Positions 16,231 through 24,412 of a stretch of 55,754 nt of DNA are shown one piece after another. The translations under genes were made by a program, and so were the position numbers. The stretch is from Gemmataceae bacterium (GTDB lineage Bacteria > Planctomycetota > Planctomycetia > Gemmatales > Gemmataceae), in NCBI GenBank assembly GCA_020847555.1, contig JADLBT010000012.1, forward strand, positions 1 through 55,754. Reading direction: 5' to 3'. The stretch's first letter is position 1; each line of letters starts with the position of its first letter. The notes under the pieces are model-generated. The model saw nothing but the letters and a program-made list of their open reading frames with translations, made no database searches and was not told the origin of the DNA.

Positions 16231-17613
16231 TCAAAAAGCGCCTGCAAGAGCTTGCCCCACTTCCGGCCCCCGGCCGGCGCCGTCCCGTCCCGCCCAGGCC
16301 GCCTCGTGCTTCCGCCACAGCCCGTCGAAGAAGGGGCGCCGCCGGCGCTCCAGGCACTTCGCGCTGTAGAGCCGCTCGGTCAGCCAGTACAGCCCGTCGC
16401 GCAACTGGTCGGGCGTCATGTTCGCCGGGACGTAGTTGACGTCGAACAGGGTGCAGACGTCCCACCGCTCCGGCTCCAGGATGCGCCCCTCGCGCCGCAG
16501 CCGGTCGTACAGCGGCGTGCCGGGGAACGGCGTCAGCACCGTGATCTGCACGTCGTACAGCGGCACGTCAAGGGCGAACTCCAGCACCTCCTCGAAGATC
16601 GAAGGGGGGTGGCGGTCCAGCCCGAGGATGAAGCACCCGTTGACGGTGATGCCGGCGTCCTGGATGCGCCGGACCGCGTCCCGGTAGCCGGCGCTGCGCC
16701 GCGCCTTGAAGTTCGCCTTCAGCTCCACCCCCTCCAGGGCGCTGCGGCCGGGGCTCTCCAGGCCGATCAGCACCTGACGGCACCGGGCCTCGTGCATCAG
16801 CCGGAGCAGCTCCGGATCGTCCGCCACGGAGATGTCCGTCTCGGTGAACCACTTCACCCGCAGCGGCGTCAGCTGCCGGCACAACTCCTTGCCCCACTCC
16901 TTGTCCACGAAGGTGTTGTCGTCGGCGAACTCGATGAACGGCCGCTTGCGCAGCTGGGTGAGCGCCTGGACATCGCGGACCACGTCGGCGACCGGCCGCT
17001 TGCGGTACGCCTGCCGCAGCATGACGTTCGAGGCGCAGAAGTCGCACCGCCACGGACACCCGCGCGACGTCTGGACGGTGAAGCGATTGTACGGTCGGTC
17101 CGCCAGCAGGTCGTAGCGCGGTATCGGCAGCGTTTTGACATCCACCGGCGGCAGCGCGGTCGCGTCCCAGGTGCCGCCGCGCCGCCCTGCCTGCGCCGCA
17201 CGCACCACCGCCGGCCAGATCGCCTCGCCCTCACCGAGGCAGACGTGATCGACGTGCCGGCGGGCCTCGTCCGGGCGGACCGTGACGTGCAGCCCGCCCA
17301 TCGCCACCTGCACCCCGGCGCCGCGGAGCCGGTCGGCGATGGCGTAGGCTTCCGGCACCTGGGCGGTGAAGGTGCTGAGCGCAACCAGGTCGCAGTCGTA
17401 CACGTCCGCCGGCTCGGCCCCGTCGGCCTCGGCCTCGTAGTAGTGTAGTTCATGTCCGGGCGGGGTGACGGCGGCGAGGTAGAGCAGGCCCAGGCTCGGC
17501 AGCGACGCGACCACCCGGCTGCGCTCGACCACGCCGGGGAGCGTCAGCCCGAGGTCCAGGAGTTTCCGGTCGCATGCGCGGATGCCGCTCAGGGCGAGAA
17601 ATCCAATTTTCAT
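16231..17613 (-). CDS. B12-binding domain radical SAM protein
   Basis: The 460-aa protein has an N-terminal cobalamin-binding Rossmann domain (about 1-150, with SLGLLYLAAVTPPGHEL, LVALSTFTAQVPEA and VAMGGLHVTVRPDE). The radical SAM core has cluster cysteines C186-x3-C190-x2-C193 (RGCPWRCDFC). Later motifs EFADDNTF, VLIGLESP and ITVLTPFPGTPLYDRL fit the class B/BchE-HpnP-like family. Known relatives methylate or rearrange lipids, tetrapyrroles and hopanoids using B12 and S-adenosylmethionine. The substrate here is not identifiable. Its ATG overlaps the stop of the small membrane protein gene upstream (ATGA), so the two are coupled and may act on a membrane lipid. Confidence 0.88.
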   Translation of the reverse strand: MKIGFLALSGIRACDRKLLDLGLTLPGVVERSRVVASLPSLGLLYLAAVTPPGHELHYYEAEADGAEPADVYDCDLVALSTFTAQVPEAYAIADRLRGAGVQVAMGGLHVTVRPDEARRHVDHVCLGEGEAIWPAVVRAAQAGRRGGTWDATALPPVDVKTLPIPRYDLLADRPYNRFTVQTSRGCPWRCDFCASNVMLRQAYRKRPVADVVRDVQALTQLRKRPFIEFADDNTFVDKEWGKELCRQLTPLRVKWFTETDISVADDPELLRLMHEARCRQVLIGLESPGRSALEGVELKANFKARRSAGYRDAVRRIQDAGITVNGCFILGLDRHPPSIFEEVLEFALDVPLYDVQITVLTPFPGTPLYDRLRREGRILEPERWDVCTLFDVNYVPANMTPDQLRDGLYWLTERLYSAKCLERRRRPFFDGLWRKHEAAWAGRDGAGRGPEVGQALAGAF

Positions 17614-17999
17614 CGGATTACTCCGGTAAGGGTCAGCACGGCGGCCCCGGCGAGGGCCGTCACGGGGAGGAAGAACAGGTGGCGGAACGGCTCTTTCCAG
17701 GCAGTGAGGAAGCAGACAAGCGGCATCAGCGTCCCGCCAGCGACGAAGCACCATGAAGCGGCCTCCGCCTGCCACGCGGACGGCGGCGGCCACGGCGACA
17801 GGGCGTACAGTACATTGAGCATCCCGAGGGCCGCCAGGGCAATGTGCCCCAGGCGGGTGAGGCGGCGCCGCAGCGACGTGTACCCGCCCAGGAAGTCGTC
17901 GCGGTGAAAGCCGAGGCCGATCACCGCGCCGGTGACGAACGCGGCCAGGACGAACGCCCAGCCGGCGTACCAGTTCAGCAGGTGACAGGGAGCCGTCAT
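17610..17999 (-). CDS. Small polytopic membrane protein coupled to the radical SAM gene
   Basis: This 129-aa protein has about four membrane helices (GWAFVLAAFVTGAVIGLGF, LGHIALAALGMLNVLYAL, WCFVAGGTLMPLVCFLTAW, LFFLPVTALAGAAVLTLTG). A strong GGAGG ribosome-binding site precedes its ATG. The stop overlaps the radical SAM start by 4 nt. It resembles small membrane proteins seen next to lipid-modifying enzymes, but I do not recognise the family. It may provide or bind the membrane substrate of the radical SAM enzyme; that is inference from coupling. Confidence 0.7.
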   Translation of the reverse strand: MTAPCHLLNWYAGWAFVLAAFVTGAVIGLGFHRDDFLGGYTSLRRRLTRLGHIALAALGMLNVLYALSPWPPPSAWQAEAASWCFVAGGTLMPLVCFLTAWKEPFRHLFFLPVTALAGAAVLTLTGVIR

Positions 18000-18026
18000 T
18001 CGCGCACCTCCGCGCAGGGAGTCGTC

Positions 18027-18056
18027 GGACCAGCCCGTCGCTGGCGCGCCGGGCTG
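18027..18056. repeat. R3-like palindrome
   Basis: ACCAGCCCG (18027-18035) pairs with CGGGCTGGT (18048-18056), with the family centre CGCTGGCGCG between them. It lies in the divergent spacer 18000-18375, which otherwise holds the promoter region of the 68-aa membrane protein and a perfect TATAAT at 18150-18155 without a matching -35. Confidence 0.65.
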
Positions 18057-18239
18057 GTGGGGTTGGACAGGACGGCGCCGGGACGCGCGTGCGTCCCTGG
18101 CCAGCAGGAAGCGCCTCCTCTATTGGACCAGGCACGATCCGACAGGCGGTATAATGGGTGGAAGCGGTGCGGGGACGAAGGGAAGGGCCAGATGCACCGG
18201 CCGCGCCGGTCGTGCGGCCGCCCTGCTAGTCCGGGATGG

Positions 18240-18298
18240 CCGGCGCGCCGATTTCCTGACGGCGCGCCGGTTGCACGCGCGAAACGAACCGCTACAAT
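18240..18298 (+). promoter_or_regulatory. Palindrome abutting a sigma-70-like promoter
   Basis: CCGGCGCGCCG (18240-18250) and CGGCGCGCCGG (18260-18270) form a perfect 11-bp inverted repeat with a 9-nt centre. TTGCAC (18271-18276) follows at once, then 16 nt, then TACAAT (18293-18298), a good -35/-10 pair. The inverted repeat could be an operator or an upstream terminator. Transcription would start near 18305, about 70 nt before the 68-aa gene. Confidence 0.55.
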
Positions 18299-18375
18299 GG
18301 TGCAAATGCTGGTCGGAGGACAGCCAGTTGAGCAAGGAGCCATCTACCCTGCGGGGAGTACGAGAGATCATTCCC

Positions 18376-18582
18376 ATGTCGGCCGTGAAAGGGCTGTCGA
18401 TGGAAAAGTGGATGTGCTGGGGCGCGATGGGCGTCTCCGGGTTTCTGCTCTTCTTGTTCGTCCTCGACCTGGTGTTCAAATTCCCTTTCGGCGGCCTCAG
18501 CCAGGTCGTTGATGTGCTTGCCATCCTGTCCTGTGCGGCGGTGCTGTACCTCGGCTGGGACGCCTCCAGGGATCTCCGCTAG
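18376..18582 (+). CDS. Small membrane protein (68 aa), conserved-looking, function unknown
   Basis: The product contains MEKWMCWGAMGVSGFLLFL, a membrane helix ending in a VLDLVFKFPFGG loop, and a second helix (VVDVLAILSCAAVLYLGW) closed by DASRDLR. Two helices with this W-D-x-x-R-D-L ending resemble a short family I have seen in planctomycetes, without known function. An alternative start at 18400 has a better ribosome-binding site (AAAGGG) and would give 60 residues. A promoter with TTGCAC/TACAAT lies upstream at 18271-18298. It is downstream of, and divergent from, the radical SAM pair. Confidence 0.7.
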   Translation: MSAVKGLSMEKWMCWGAMGVSGFLLFLFVLDLVFKFPFGGLSQVVDVLAILSCAAVLYLGWDASRDLR

Positions 18583-18599
18583 CGCCGCGCCACAGCCGC

Positions 18600-18955
18600 T
18601 CTCGCGGGGAAGGCGGTGTGACGGCTGTGGGAAGTTACCAGTCTGCACGCGGAACTTCAGGGCGTACCGGCCCGGAACAGTGCCGTCGATGGCGTCGGCC
18701 AGTTCGCCCATGCCGGCCTCGCGGAGCTTGCGCCGCAAGGTCTTCACGGCGCTCTCGTCGTGCTTCCTCCCGTGGACGACCGCGGGGCGAATGGCGCCGC
18801 TACGCCGCCCACCAGGCGCTGACCGCCTGCCGGGAGACGGCGAACTGGTCGGCCACCGCCGTGATGGACGCCCCGGCCTGGACGGCCGCGACCGCCCGCT
18901 CCCGGAGGGCCTGTTGAGCGTCCTGGGATAACGTTCGTGCGTCAGGAAGTTCCAT
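18600..18955 (-). pseudogene. Transposase helix-turn-helix remnant (IS630-like), broken
   Basis: From ATG 18955 the minus strand encodes 51 residues, MELPDARTLSQDAQQ through ITAVADQFAVSRQAVSAWWAA, and then stops at 18800. This is the N-terminal winged-helix portion of an IS630-like transposase, cut where the catalytic part should begin. Downstream to about 18600 another frame reads KTLRRKLREAGMGELADAIDG, which I cannot place. No terminal inverted repeats were identified, so this is a remnant, not a complete element. The stretch 18583-19000 has no intact gene. Confidence 0.6.
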
Positions 18956-19000
18956 GCCCCTTGCACTATGGCAAACGTCACCTGTATCAAGCTCGGGTTA

Positions 19001-20755
19001 TTAGTTACCGTCCGGCGGGCCGTTGACGTGCGCGGCGGCGCCGACCGGGGCCGCGTGGGGGAGATCGACGCGCGGGTGGCCGTTCGGCTGAGCGGCCACG
19101 AGAACCTGGCTGTCGTGCGCCCCCGCCGTTCCCGGACGGTGGAACCGGGCGGTGAGATTGTCCCAGTCAATCACCAGGCTGCCCCCGGTCGCCTCGTGCT
19201 GCCTCTCCCAGTTCAGGAACAGATCCAGGCAGGCATGGTCGATGTAACTCAGCTGCTCGAAGTGGACGTGCAGCTCCGCTCCCGGGGGGACGCTTTCCAG
19301 GACACCGGCCAGCTTCGGGAGGCGCAGGAAGGTTGCCGCCCCGCGCAGACGCAGAACGATGCGTCGCCCCTGGGCGTCGGACTCCAGCCGGATCGAGAGC
19401 CGGGCGAACGTGTGCAGCAACTTGACGGCCGACAGGGCGACCCCGAGCAGCACTCCCTTGAGCAGGTCGGTCGCGACGATCGTGATGACCGTCGCGGCGA
19501 AGATCGCCACCTCCCCCTTGCCGTAAGCCCACAGATCCCGGACGATTCTCGGGTTCATCAGCTTGTACCCGGTATAGACCAGAATGGCGGCCAGGCTCGC
19601 CGTCGGGATCAGCCGGAGAACGAATGGGCACAGGCAGACGAAGACGAGCAGCCACAGACCGTGCAGTACCGCCGACAGGCGCGTCTTCGCGCCGGCCTCG
19701 ACGTTGGTCGCGCTGCGCACGATGACCCCGGTCATCGGCAGCCCGGCGAAGGCGCCGCAGAGGATGTTCCCGAGCCCCTGGGCAGTCAGTTCCCGGTCAT
19801 ACTTCGTCCGCGGACCCTGGTGCATCTGATCGATGGCGGTCGCGCACAGGAGCGTCTCGGCACTGGCGACGACGGCGATCGTCACCGCCACCCCGACCAG
19901 GCTCGCCGTTAGCAGTTCCCCGAACAGGACCGGGTCCGGCAGCGCGACCGTCGCCAGCAGGTTGTCCGGCATCTCCACGTGGTTGACCTGGTCCGCCAGC
20001 CCCAGCGCGAGGGCCGCCCCCACCGCCAGAATCACGCCCAGCAGCGGGGCCGGGATCACCTTCAGCCGCTTCGGGGCCAGCGCCTTCCACAGGACCATCG
20101 AGACGATGGTGAGCAGGCCCAGCCCGGCGGCCCAGCGATGCCGGTCCGGGCTGTTGGCGTCGGGAACGATGCCCTTGTAGACCGCCTCCGGGACGGACAG
20201 CAGATTCTGCAGCCCGGTCCCGCGCGGGACGTCGTCCACCATGACGTGGAACTGGCTGGCGAAGATCAGCACGCCGATTCCGGCCAGCATGCCGTGGATG
20301 ACGGCCGGGGAGACGGCCCGGAACCACTGCCCCCAGCGCAGTACGCCGGCGACGACCTGCAGAACACCGGCCAGCAGGACGGCCAGGCCGAGGGCCGCCA
20401 TCGCGTACGCCGTCGCCTCGGTTCGGATCCCCTCGTTCGCCCGGAGGAATCGCTCCAGCGCGTCCGGATTCCCCGCCACCGCCGGGTCGAGGCGGCCGGC
20501 CAGGTACTCGCGCGTGTAGCGCTGGATTACCTCGTACACGACAACGGCCAGCCCGGCGGCCGGCCCGCTCACCTGGAGCGGACTCCCGGCCAGCCAGCCG
20601 ACGACCAGCCCGGCAATCACCCCGGTAATGATGCCGGCCACCGGCGGCGCTCCGGAGGCCAGGGCGATACCCATGCACAGCGGCAGCGCCACCAGGAAGA
20701 CCACGATGGACGCCAGGAAATCCTTCTTGAACGTTTCTTTCAAACCGGAAGCCAC
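19001..20755 (-). CDS. SulP-family anion transporter with STAS domain (probable bicarbonate/sulfate)
   Basis: The 584-aa inner-membrane protein has about 10-14 helices, with SulP signatures such as FLVALPLCMGIALASGAPP, SPLQVSGPAAGLAVVV and the conserved GNILCGAFAGLPMTGVIVRS. A C-terminal STAS domain (about 430-540, AELHVHFEQLSYIDHACLDL) follows. GTG 20755 is chosen as start because AGGAGA lies 7 nt upstream; the frame is open further upstream but overlaps the carbonic anhydrase gene. It lies 98 nt downstream of that gene in the same direction. SulP plus beta-carbonic anhydrase is a known bicarbonate-uptake pairing, so inorganic carbon is the favoured substrate. Confidence 0.88.
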   Translation of the reverse strand: MASGLKETFKKDFLASIVVFLVALPLCMGIALASGAPPVAGIITGVIAGLVVGWLAGSPLQVSGPAAGLAVVVYEVIQRYTREYLAGRLDPAVAGNPDALERFLRANEGIRTEATAYAMAALGLAVLLAGVLQVVAGVLRWGQWFRAVSPAVIHGMLAGIGVLIFASQFHVMVDDVPRGTGLQNLLSVPEAVYKGIVPDANSPDRHRWAAGLGLLTIVSMVLWKALAPKRLKVIPAPLLGVILAVGAALALGLADQVNHVEMPDNLLATVALPDPVLFGELLTASLVGVAVTIAVVASAETLLCATAIDQMHQGPRTKYDRELTAQGLGNILCGAFAGLPMTGVIVRSATNVEAGAKTRLSAVLHGLWLLVFVCLCPFVLRLIPTASLAAILVYTGYKLMNPRIVRDLWAYGKGEVAIFAATVITIVATDLLKGVLLGVALSAVKLLHTFARLSIRLESDAQGRRIVLRLRGAATFLRLPKLAGVLESVPPGAELHVHFEQLSYIDHACLDLFLNWERQHEATGGSLVIDWDNLTARFHRPGTAGAHDSQVLVAAQPNGHPRVDLPHAAPVGAAAHVNGPPDGN

Positions 20756-20853
20756 CGGGATTCTCCTGTAACTGGTTCGGTGCTGGCCGCGGAGGCCGGG
20801 CGGGCCGTCCTGCAGACGTGCTGCCGCGCGGCGTCCTGGTTCCGTGTTGCTGC

Positions 20854-21525
20854 TCAGATGGCGTGGGCGGGCTCCAGCCGGGCCGCTGGCGGGATCGCCG
20901 ACGCGCTCACCTCTTCCAGCGGCAGGAACTGGCCCTGCCGGGGGTCGTACGCGAACACCTGGCCGGTCTCGATCTTGTACACCCAGCCGTGCAACTTCAG
21001 GGAGCCGCGGGCCAGGCCGGCCGCGACCGTCGGATGGGTCCGCAGGTTCTCCAGCTGGACCAGCACGTTCTCCTCGACCGTGGCGGTCAGCAGGGCCGGA
21101 CCCGTGAGGTTCTGGTACTTCTCCTGTATGATGCGCCGGGTCGCCTCCGCGTGCGACAGCCAGGCGGCCATCGCGGGCAGGCGGTCCAGGGAGTGAGGGT
21201 GGAGCAGGCCCTTCATGGCCCCGCAGTGGGAGTGGCCGCAAATAATGATGTCGTTGATGCCCAGGCCGGCCACCGCGAACTCGATGGTCGCCCCCTCGCC
21301 GCCGTTGGCCGCTCCGTGCGGCGGGATGATGTTCCCGGCGTTACGGAGGATGAACAGCTCGCCCGGATCGGTTTGCGTCAACAGGTTGGGGTTGATGCGC
21401 GAATCCGAGCAGGTGATGAACAGCGCCTCGGGCGACTGCCCGTCGGCGAGGCGGTGGAACAACTCTTGCTGCGAGCGGAAGATGTTGGCCTGAAAGTGGT
21501 GAATACCCTGGACCAGCTTCTGCAC
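20854..21525 (-). CDS. Beta-class carbonic anhydrase
   Basis: The 223-aa enzyme interconverts CO2 and bicarbonate in the cytoplasm. The zinc site is complete: Cys39 with the Asp41-Arg43 dyad in TCSDSR, and His98 and Cys101 in GHSHCGA. The motif [13 protein letters not shown] is also family-typical. GTG 21525 is the best start, with AAGGAGG five bases upstream; the longer reading to 21669 lacks a site and adds a non-conserved, Cys-rich leader. The SulP transporter gene follows, giving a likely bicarbonate transport/hydration module. Confidence 0.93.
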   Translation of the reverse strand: MQKLVQGIHHFQANIFRSQQELFHRLADGQSPEALFITCSDSRINPNLLTQTDPGELFILRNAGNIIPPHGAANGGEGATIEFAVAGLGINDIIICGHSHCGAMKGLLHPHSLDRLPAMAAWLSHAEATRRIIQEKYQNLTGPALLTATVEENVLVQLENLRTHPTVAAGLARGSLKLHGWVYKIETGQVFAYDPRQGQFLPLEEVSASAIPPAARLEPAHAI

Positions 21526-21723
21526 GGTGGCCTCCTTCGGGAAGATGTGATACGGGTGCCGGCACCGGCTCACCGCCGGCGCGGCAGGTACACAGGAAGT
21601 CCCCGCGCGCGAGCGGTTGTATCCGCCCGGGCGAACGGCGCACCTGCGCGATGCGCAACAGCGCACCATCAGGGGGACATCAACGACGTTGGTTAAGGGC
21701 GGGCAGAACGAGGCCCGAGGAGA

Positions 21724-22119
21724 TTAACAGAGGAGTGGGATGGCGTCCCGTGCCGGGGACGTTACTGCGACGTGCGGTTGCGGCACGGAACGGATGCAGG
21801 CCTCGGTCGGAATGGAGCTGAAGCGTTTGGGCTCGTGGGGAGCCAGTTCCGGGATGTCGGACGACATGGGCCGGCGCCGCAGGGAGCGCCGCGACGCCCG
21901 GACGGTTGACGTCGGCCCGGAATGGTTCTCTTCTTCGGGGGGCTGCTGCAGGCAAATGGTGTCCAACTCGTCGATGGGATTGGACGCGGGAGCGGACAGG
22001 GCGATTTCAGCCGCGGGGGGCGGCGAGAAGAGAGCGTAGAAAGGGAGCAGGAGCCACACGGCCGTGAGCAGCAGCCGGTTGGCGAGGGCAAGCGTCAGGT
22101 TCTCGCTTCTCACTCCCAT
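21724..22119 (-). CDS. Possible small membrane-anchored protein, unknown
   Basis: This 131-aa reading begins MGVRSENLTLALANRLLL and has one hydrophobic segment (LLLTAVWLLLPFYALFS, about 16-32) that could be a signal anchor. The rest is polar and Pro/Arg/Ser-rich without a recognised domain. The ribosome-binding site is weak (GGGATCC). A shorter open frame exists on the plus strand (21740-22039) but lacks any signal or site. I rate this minus-strand gene as plausible, not certain. Confidence 0.4.
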   Translation of the reverse strand: MGVRSENLTLALANRLLLTAVWLLLPFYALFSPPPAAEIALSAPASNPIDELDTICLQQPPEEENHSGPTSTVRASRRSLRRRPMSSDIPELAPHEPKRFSSIPTEACIRSVPQPHVAVTSPARDAIPLLC

Positions 22120-22314
22120 CAGGATCCCATCATTACCCTGGATCGGCCTTCCTCTTCAAGGTCCGTACAGCGATTCGCTTCTCCGGGAGGCGGTTTCGGT
22201 CCCCGGGGAGAGTTTGTATCGTACTGGACGGAGGAGAGAAGTCAACCGCTCTCCGGTAAAAACCTTGTGACGACCACACGCGCGCCTCTCCTTTCGCTCT
22301 ACCAGTCACTCCTT

Positions 22315-22345
22315 ACCAGCCCGGAGCGCCAGCGCCGGGCGCGCG
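22315..22345. repeat. R3 palindrome
   Basis: ACCAGCCCGGAGCGCCAGCG followed by CCGGGCGCGC is nearly identical to the left half of the element at 10405-10467. It lies in the 22120-22436 spacer, just upstream of the promoter of the propeller-cytochrome gene. Confidence 0.7.
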
Positions 22346-22349
22346 CCCG

Positions 22350-22378
22350 TTGCATTTGTTCTTGCGGGTTTCGATAAT
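22350..22378 (+). promoter_or_regulatory. Sigma-70-like promoter of the propeller-cytochrome gene
   Basis: TTGCAT (22350-22355) and GATAAT (22373-22378) are separated by 17 nt. Transcription would begin near 22385, leaving a leader of about 50 nt before the ATG at 22437. Confidence 0.5.
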
Positions 22379-22436
22379 GGCAGGACTTGGCTCATGGGCC
22401 GTCTGCGCTTCCCGCCTTCCCCGAGGGAATGAATCC

Positions 22437-24341
22437 ATGCCGCCGCGCTTCACCTGCCTCCTGCTCTCGCTTGCCCTCCTTGTCTCCGCCGCGCCAGCCG
22501 CCCGCGCCGGCAGCTCGAACAGTCTCCTGGATGTCTCGCCCGACGGCAAGTTCCTCCTCGCCGCCAACGCGGACAACGCTTCCGTCACCGTGATCGACAC
22601 GGCGGCGAAGAAGGCGCTGCACGAGATCAAGGTCGGCCGCCGGCCCGAGGGCGTCACCTGGATCGGCGCCGGCCCGCTCGCCGCCGCCGCCAGTTACAAC
22701 GATAACGCGGTCGTCGTCCTCGACGCCCAGGCGGGCCGCGTTCTTGCCAGGATCCCGGTCAAGCCCGAACCTTACGGCATCGTCGCCGACCGGGCCGGCA
22801 AGCGCGCCTGGGTCACGCACGAGTACCCCGGGACGGTCACCGAGATCGACCTGGACGCCCGCAAGGTGACGCGCGAGCTGCCGGTCGGGTCGTTCCTGCG
22901 CGGCATCGCCCTGAGCCCGGACGAGCAGCGCCTCTACGTCACCGAGTTCTACACCGGCATTCTCCGGGCGGTGGACCTGGCGTCCGGCAAGGTCGTGGAC
23001 TCGTGGAAGGGCCACTCGACCGACAACCTGTCCCGGCACGTCGTCCTGCACCCGCGGCGACCGAAGGCGTACCTGTCGCACATCCGCTCGATGATCCACG
23101 TCATCGACGGCGGCGGGTCGATCTTCCCGCAGCTGTCGGTGTGCGACCTGAAGCCGGGCGAGGGGCGGCGGCGCTCGTCGTTCTCGATGGACACGTACAA
23201 CGGCGTGTACGTCACCACCAACGCCTGGGAGGCGGCCATCACGCCCGATGGCAAGCGCCTCTACACGATCTACGCCGGCACGAATGACATGAACGTGTCC
23301 GACGTGATCGACGACGACTACCAGGAGATCAAGCGCGTCGGACAGGCCCGGCGGCTCGGGCAGAACCCGCGGGCGGTGCGCGTCAGCCCGGACGGCCAGA
23401 GTGTCTACATCTACAACACCCTCGATTTCACGGTTGCCTTCCACGACCGCGACATGCGCTCGCAGGGGACAGTCAAGGTGTGCGACTCGCCGAAGACGCC
23501 GGAATGGGTCCGCGGCAAGATCCTGTTTAACACTGCCAACAGCCCGCTGTCGGGGCGGCGCTGGATCGCGTGCGCCTCGTGCCACCCGGACGGCCACAGC
23601 GACGGCCGAACCTGGCAGAACCCCGAGGGGCTGCGCAAGACGACGCATCTGTTCGGCATGGCCCACACCCACCCGCTGCACTACTCCGCCGACCGCGACG
23701 AGGTGCAGGACTTCGAGTACACGATCCGCAGCCGGCTGATGGCCGGCCGGGGTCTATTCGCGAGCGAGAGCGGCCGGCCGGCGCCGATCGTGCCCAAGGT
23801 CGGATTCGAGAAGGCGGAGCTGAAGCAGAAGCTGAGCGGCGTGTCGAAGGATCTCGACGCGCTGGCGATCTACTGCAACTCGTTCGAGTTCGTCCAGCTG
23901 TCGCCGCACATCCCGGCGGCCGGGAAGCTCAGCCCGGCGGCCGAACGCGGTAAGCGGCTGTTCTTCAGCAAGGAGACCGACTGCGCCAGTTGCCACAGCG
24001 GACCGTACTACACTGACAGCACCCTCAAGGAGCCGTACAAGATTTACGATGTCGGCACCGGCGGCGACGACCCGAGCGAGAAGATGGGGCCGAAGTACGA
24101 CACGCCGAGCCTGCTCGGCGCCTACCGCGCTTCGCCGTACCTGCACCACGGCAAGGCGAAGACGCTGCGGGAGGTGCTGACGACGTACAACAAGCAGGAC
24201 AAACACGGGCGCACCAGCCACCTGAAGGGCGACCAGCTCGACGACCTGGTGGAGTTCCTGAAGGCGCTGCCCTACGAGCAGCCGCCGCGCCTGACCGAGA
24301 ACACGGTGCCGTACCGCATCCCGGTCGAGTTCCACAAGTAA
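22437..24341 (+). CDS. YVTN beta-propeller fused to a dihaem cytochrome c (MauG/cytochrome c peroxidase-like)
   Basis: The 634-aa exported protein has a signal peptide (FTCLLLSLALLVSAAPAARA). Residues about 27-340 form a YVTN-type propeller (SPDGKFLLAANADNASVTVID, SPDEQRLYVTEF, TPDGKRLYTIYAG, SPDGQSVYIYN). The C-terminal half has two haem-binding motifs, CASCH at 379 and at 516, with the peroxidase-like ending TPSLLGAYRASPYLHHGKAKTL. The fold should sit in the periplasm and may use electrons or peroxide to modify a partner; the substrate is unknown. GAGGGA precedes the start. The gene is followed by a perfect R1 hairpin. Confidence 0.85.
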   Translation: MPPRFTCLLLSLALLVSAAPAARAGSSNSLLDVSPDGKFLLAANADNASVTVIDTAAKKALHEIKVGRRPEGVTWIGAGPLAAAASYNDNAVVVLDAQAGRVLARIPVKPEPYGIVADRAGKRAWVTHEYPGTVTEIDLDARKVTRELPVGSFLRGIALSPDEQRLYVTEFYTGILRAVDLASGKVVDSWKGHSTDNLSRHVVLHPRRPKAYLSHIRSMIHVIDGGGSIFPQLSVCDLKPGEGRRRSSFSMDTYNGVYVTTNAWEAAITPDGKRLYTIYAGTNDMNVSDVIDDDYQEIKRVGQARRLGQNPRAVRVSPDGQSVYIYNTLDFTVAFHDRDMRSQGTVKVCDSPKTPEWVRGKILFNTANSPLSGRRWIACASCHPDGHSDGRTWQNPEGLRKTTHLFGMAHTHPLHYSADRDEVQDFEYTIRSRLMAGRGLFASESGRPAPIVPKVGFEKAELKQKLSGVSKDLDALAIYCNSFEFVQLSPHIPAAGKLSPAAERGKRLFFSKETDCASCHSGPYYTDSTLKEPYKIYDVGTGGDDPSEKMGPKYDTPSLLGAYRASPYLHHGKAKTLREVLTTYNKQDKHGRTSHLKGDQLDDLVEFLKALPYEQPPRLTENTVPYRIPVEFHK

Positions 24342-24360
24342 GAGAGTAAGGTACAAGCGC

Positions 24361-24392
24361 CAAGGCCCACGGGTAGCATCCCGTGGGCCTTG
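24361..24392. terminator. Perfect 13-bp R1 hairpin
   Basis: CAAGGCCCACGGG (24361-24373) and CCCGTGGGCCTTG (24380-24392) pair perfectly around TAGCAT. It lies 20 nt after the cytochrome stop codon and 20 nt before the HisN-like start, so it may terminate the upstream transcript or protect the RNA end. Confidence 0.65.
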
Positions 24393-24412
24393 TTATCCCC
24401 AAAGGGAGCACG

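Noticed and set aside
18123..18155. TTGGAC and a perfect TATAAT upstream of the 68-aa gene
   Set aside because: The spacing is 21 nt, too long for a normal sigma-70 promoter; the TTGCAC/TACAAT pair downstream fits better.
18292..19170. A 292-codon minus-strand frame
   Set aside because: It runs through the transposase remnant and the 68-aa gene antisense and has no consistent domain.
20755..21241. A longer SulP reading extending upstream on the minus strand
   Set aside because: It would overlap the carbonic anhydrase gene and add a Pro/Arg/Gly-rich leader; GTG 20755 with AGGAGA is the better start.
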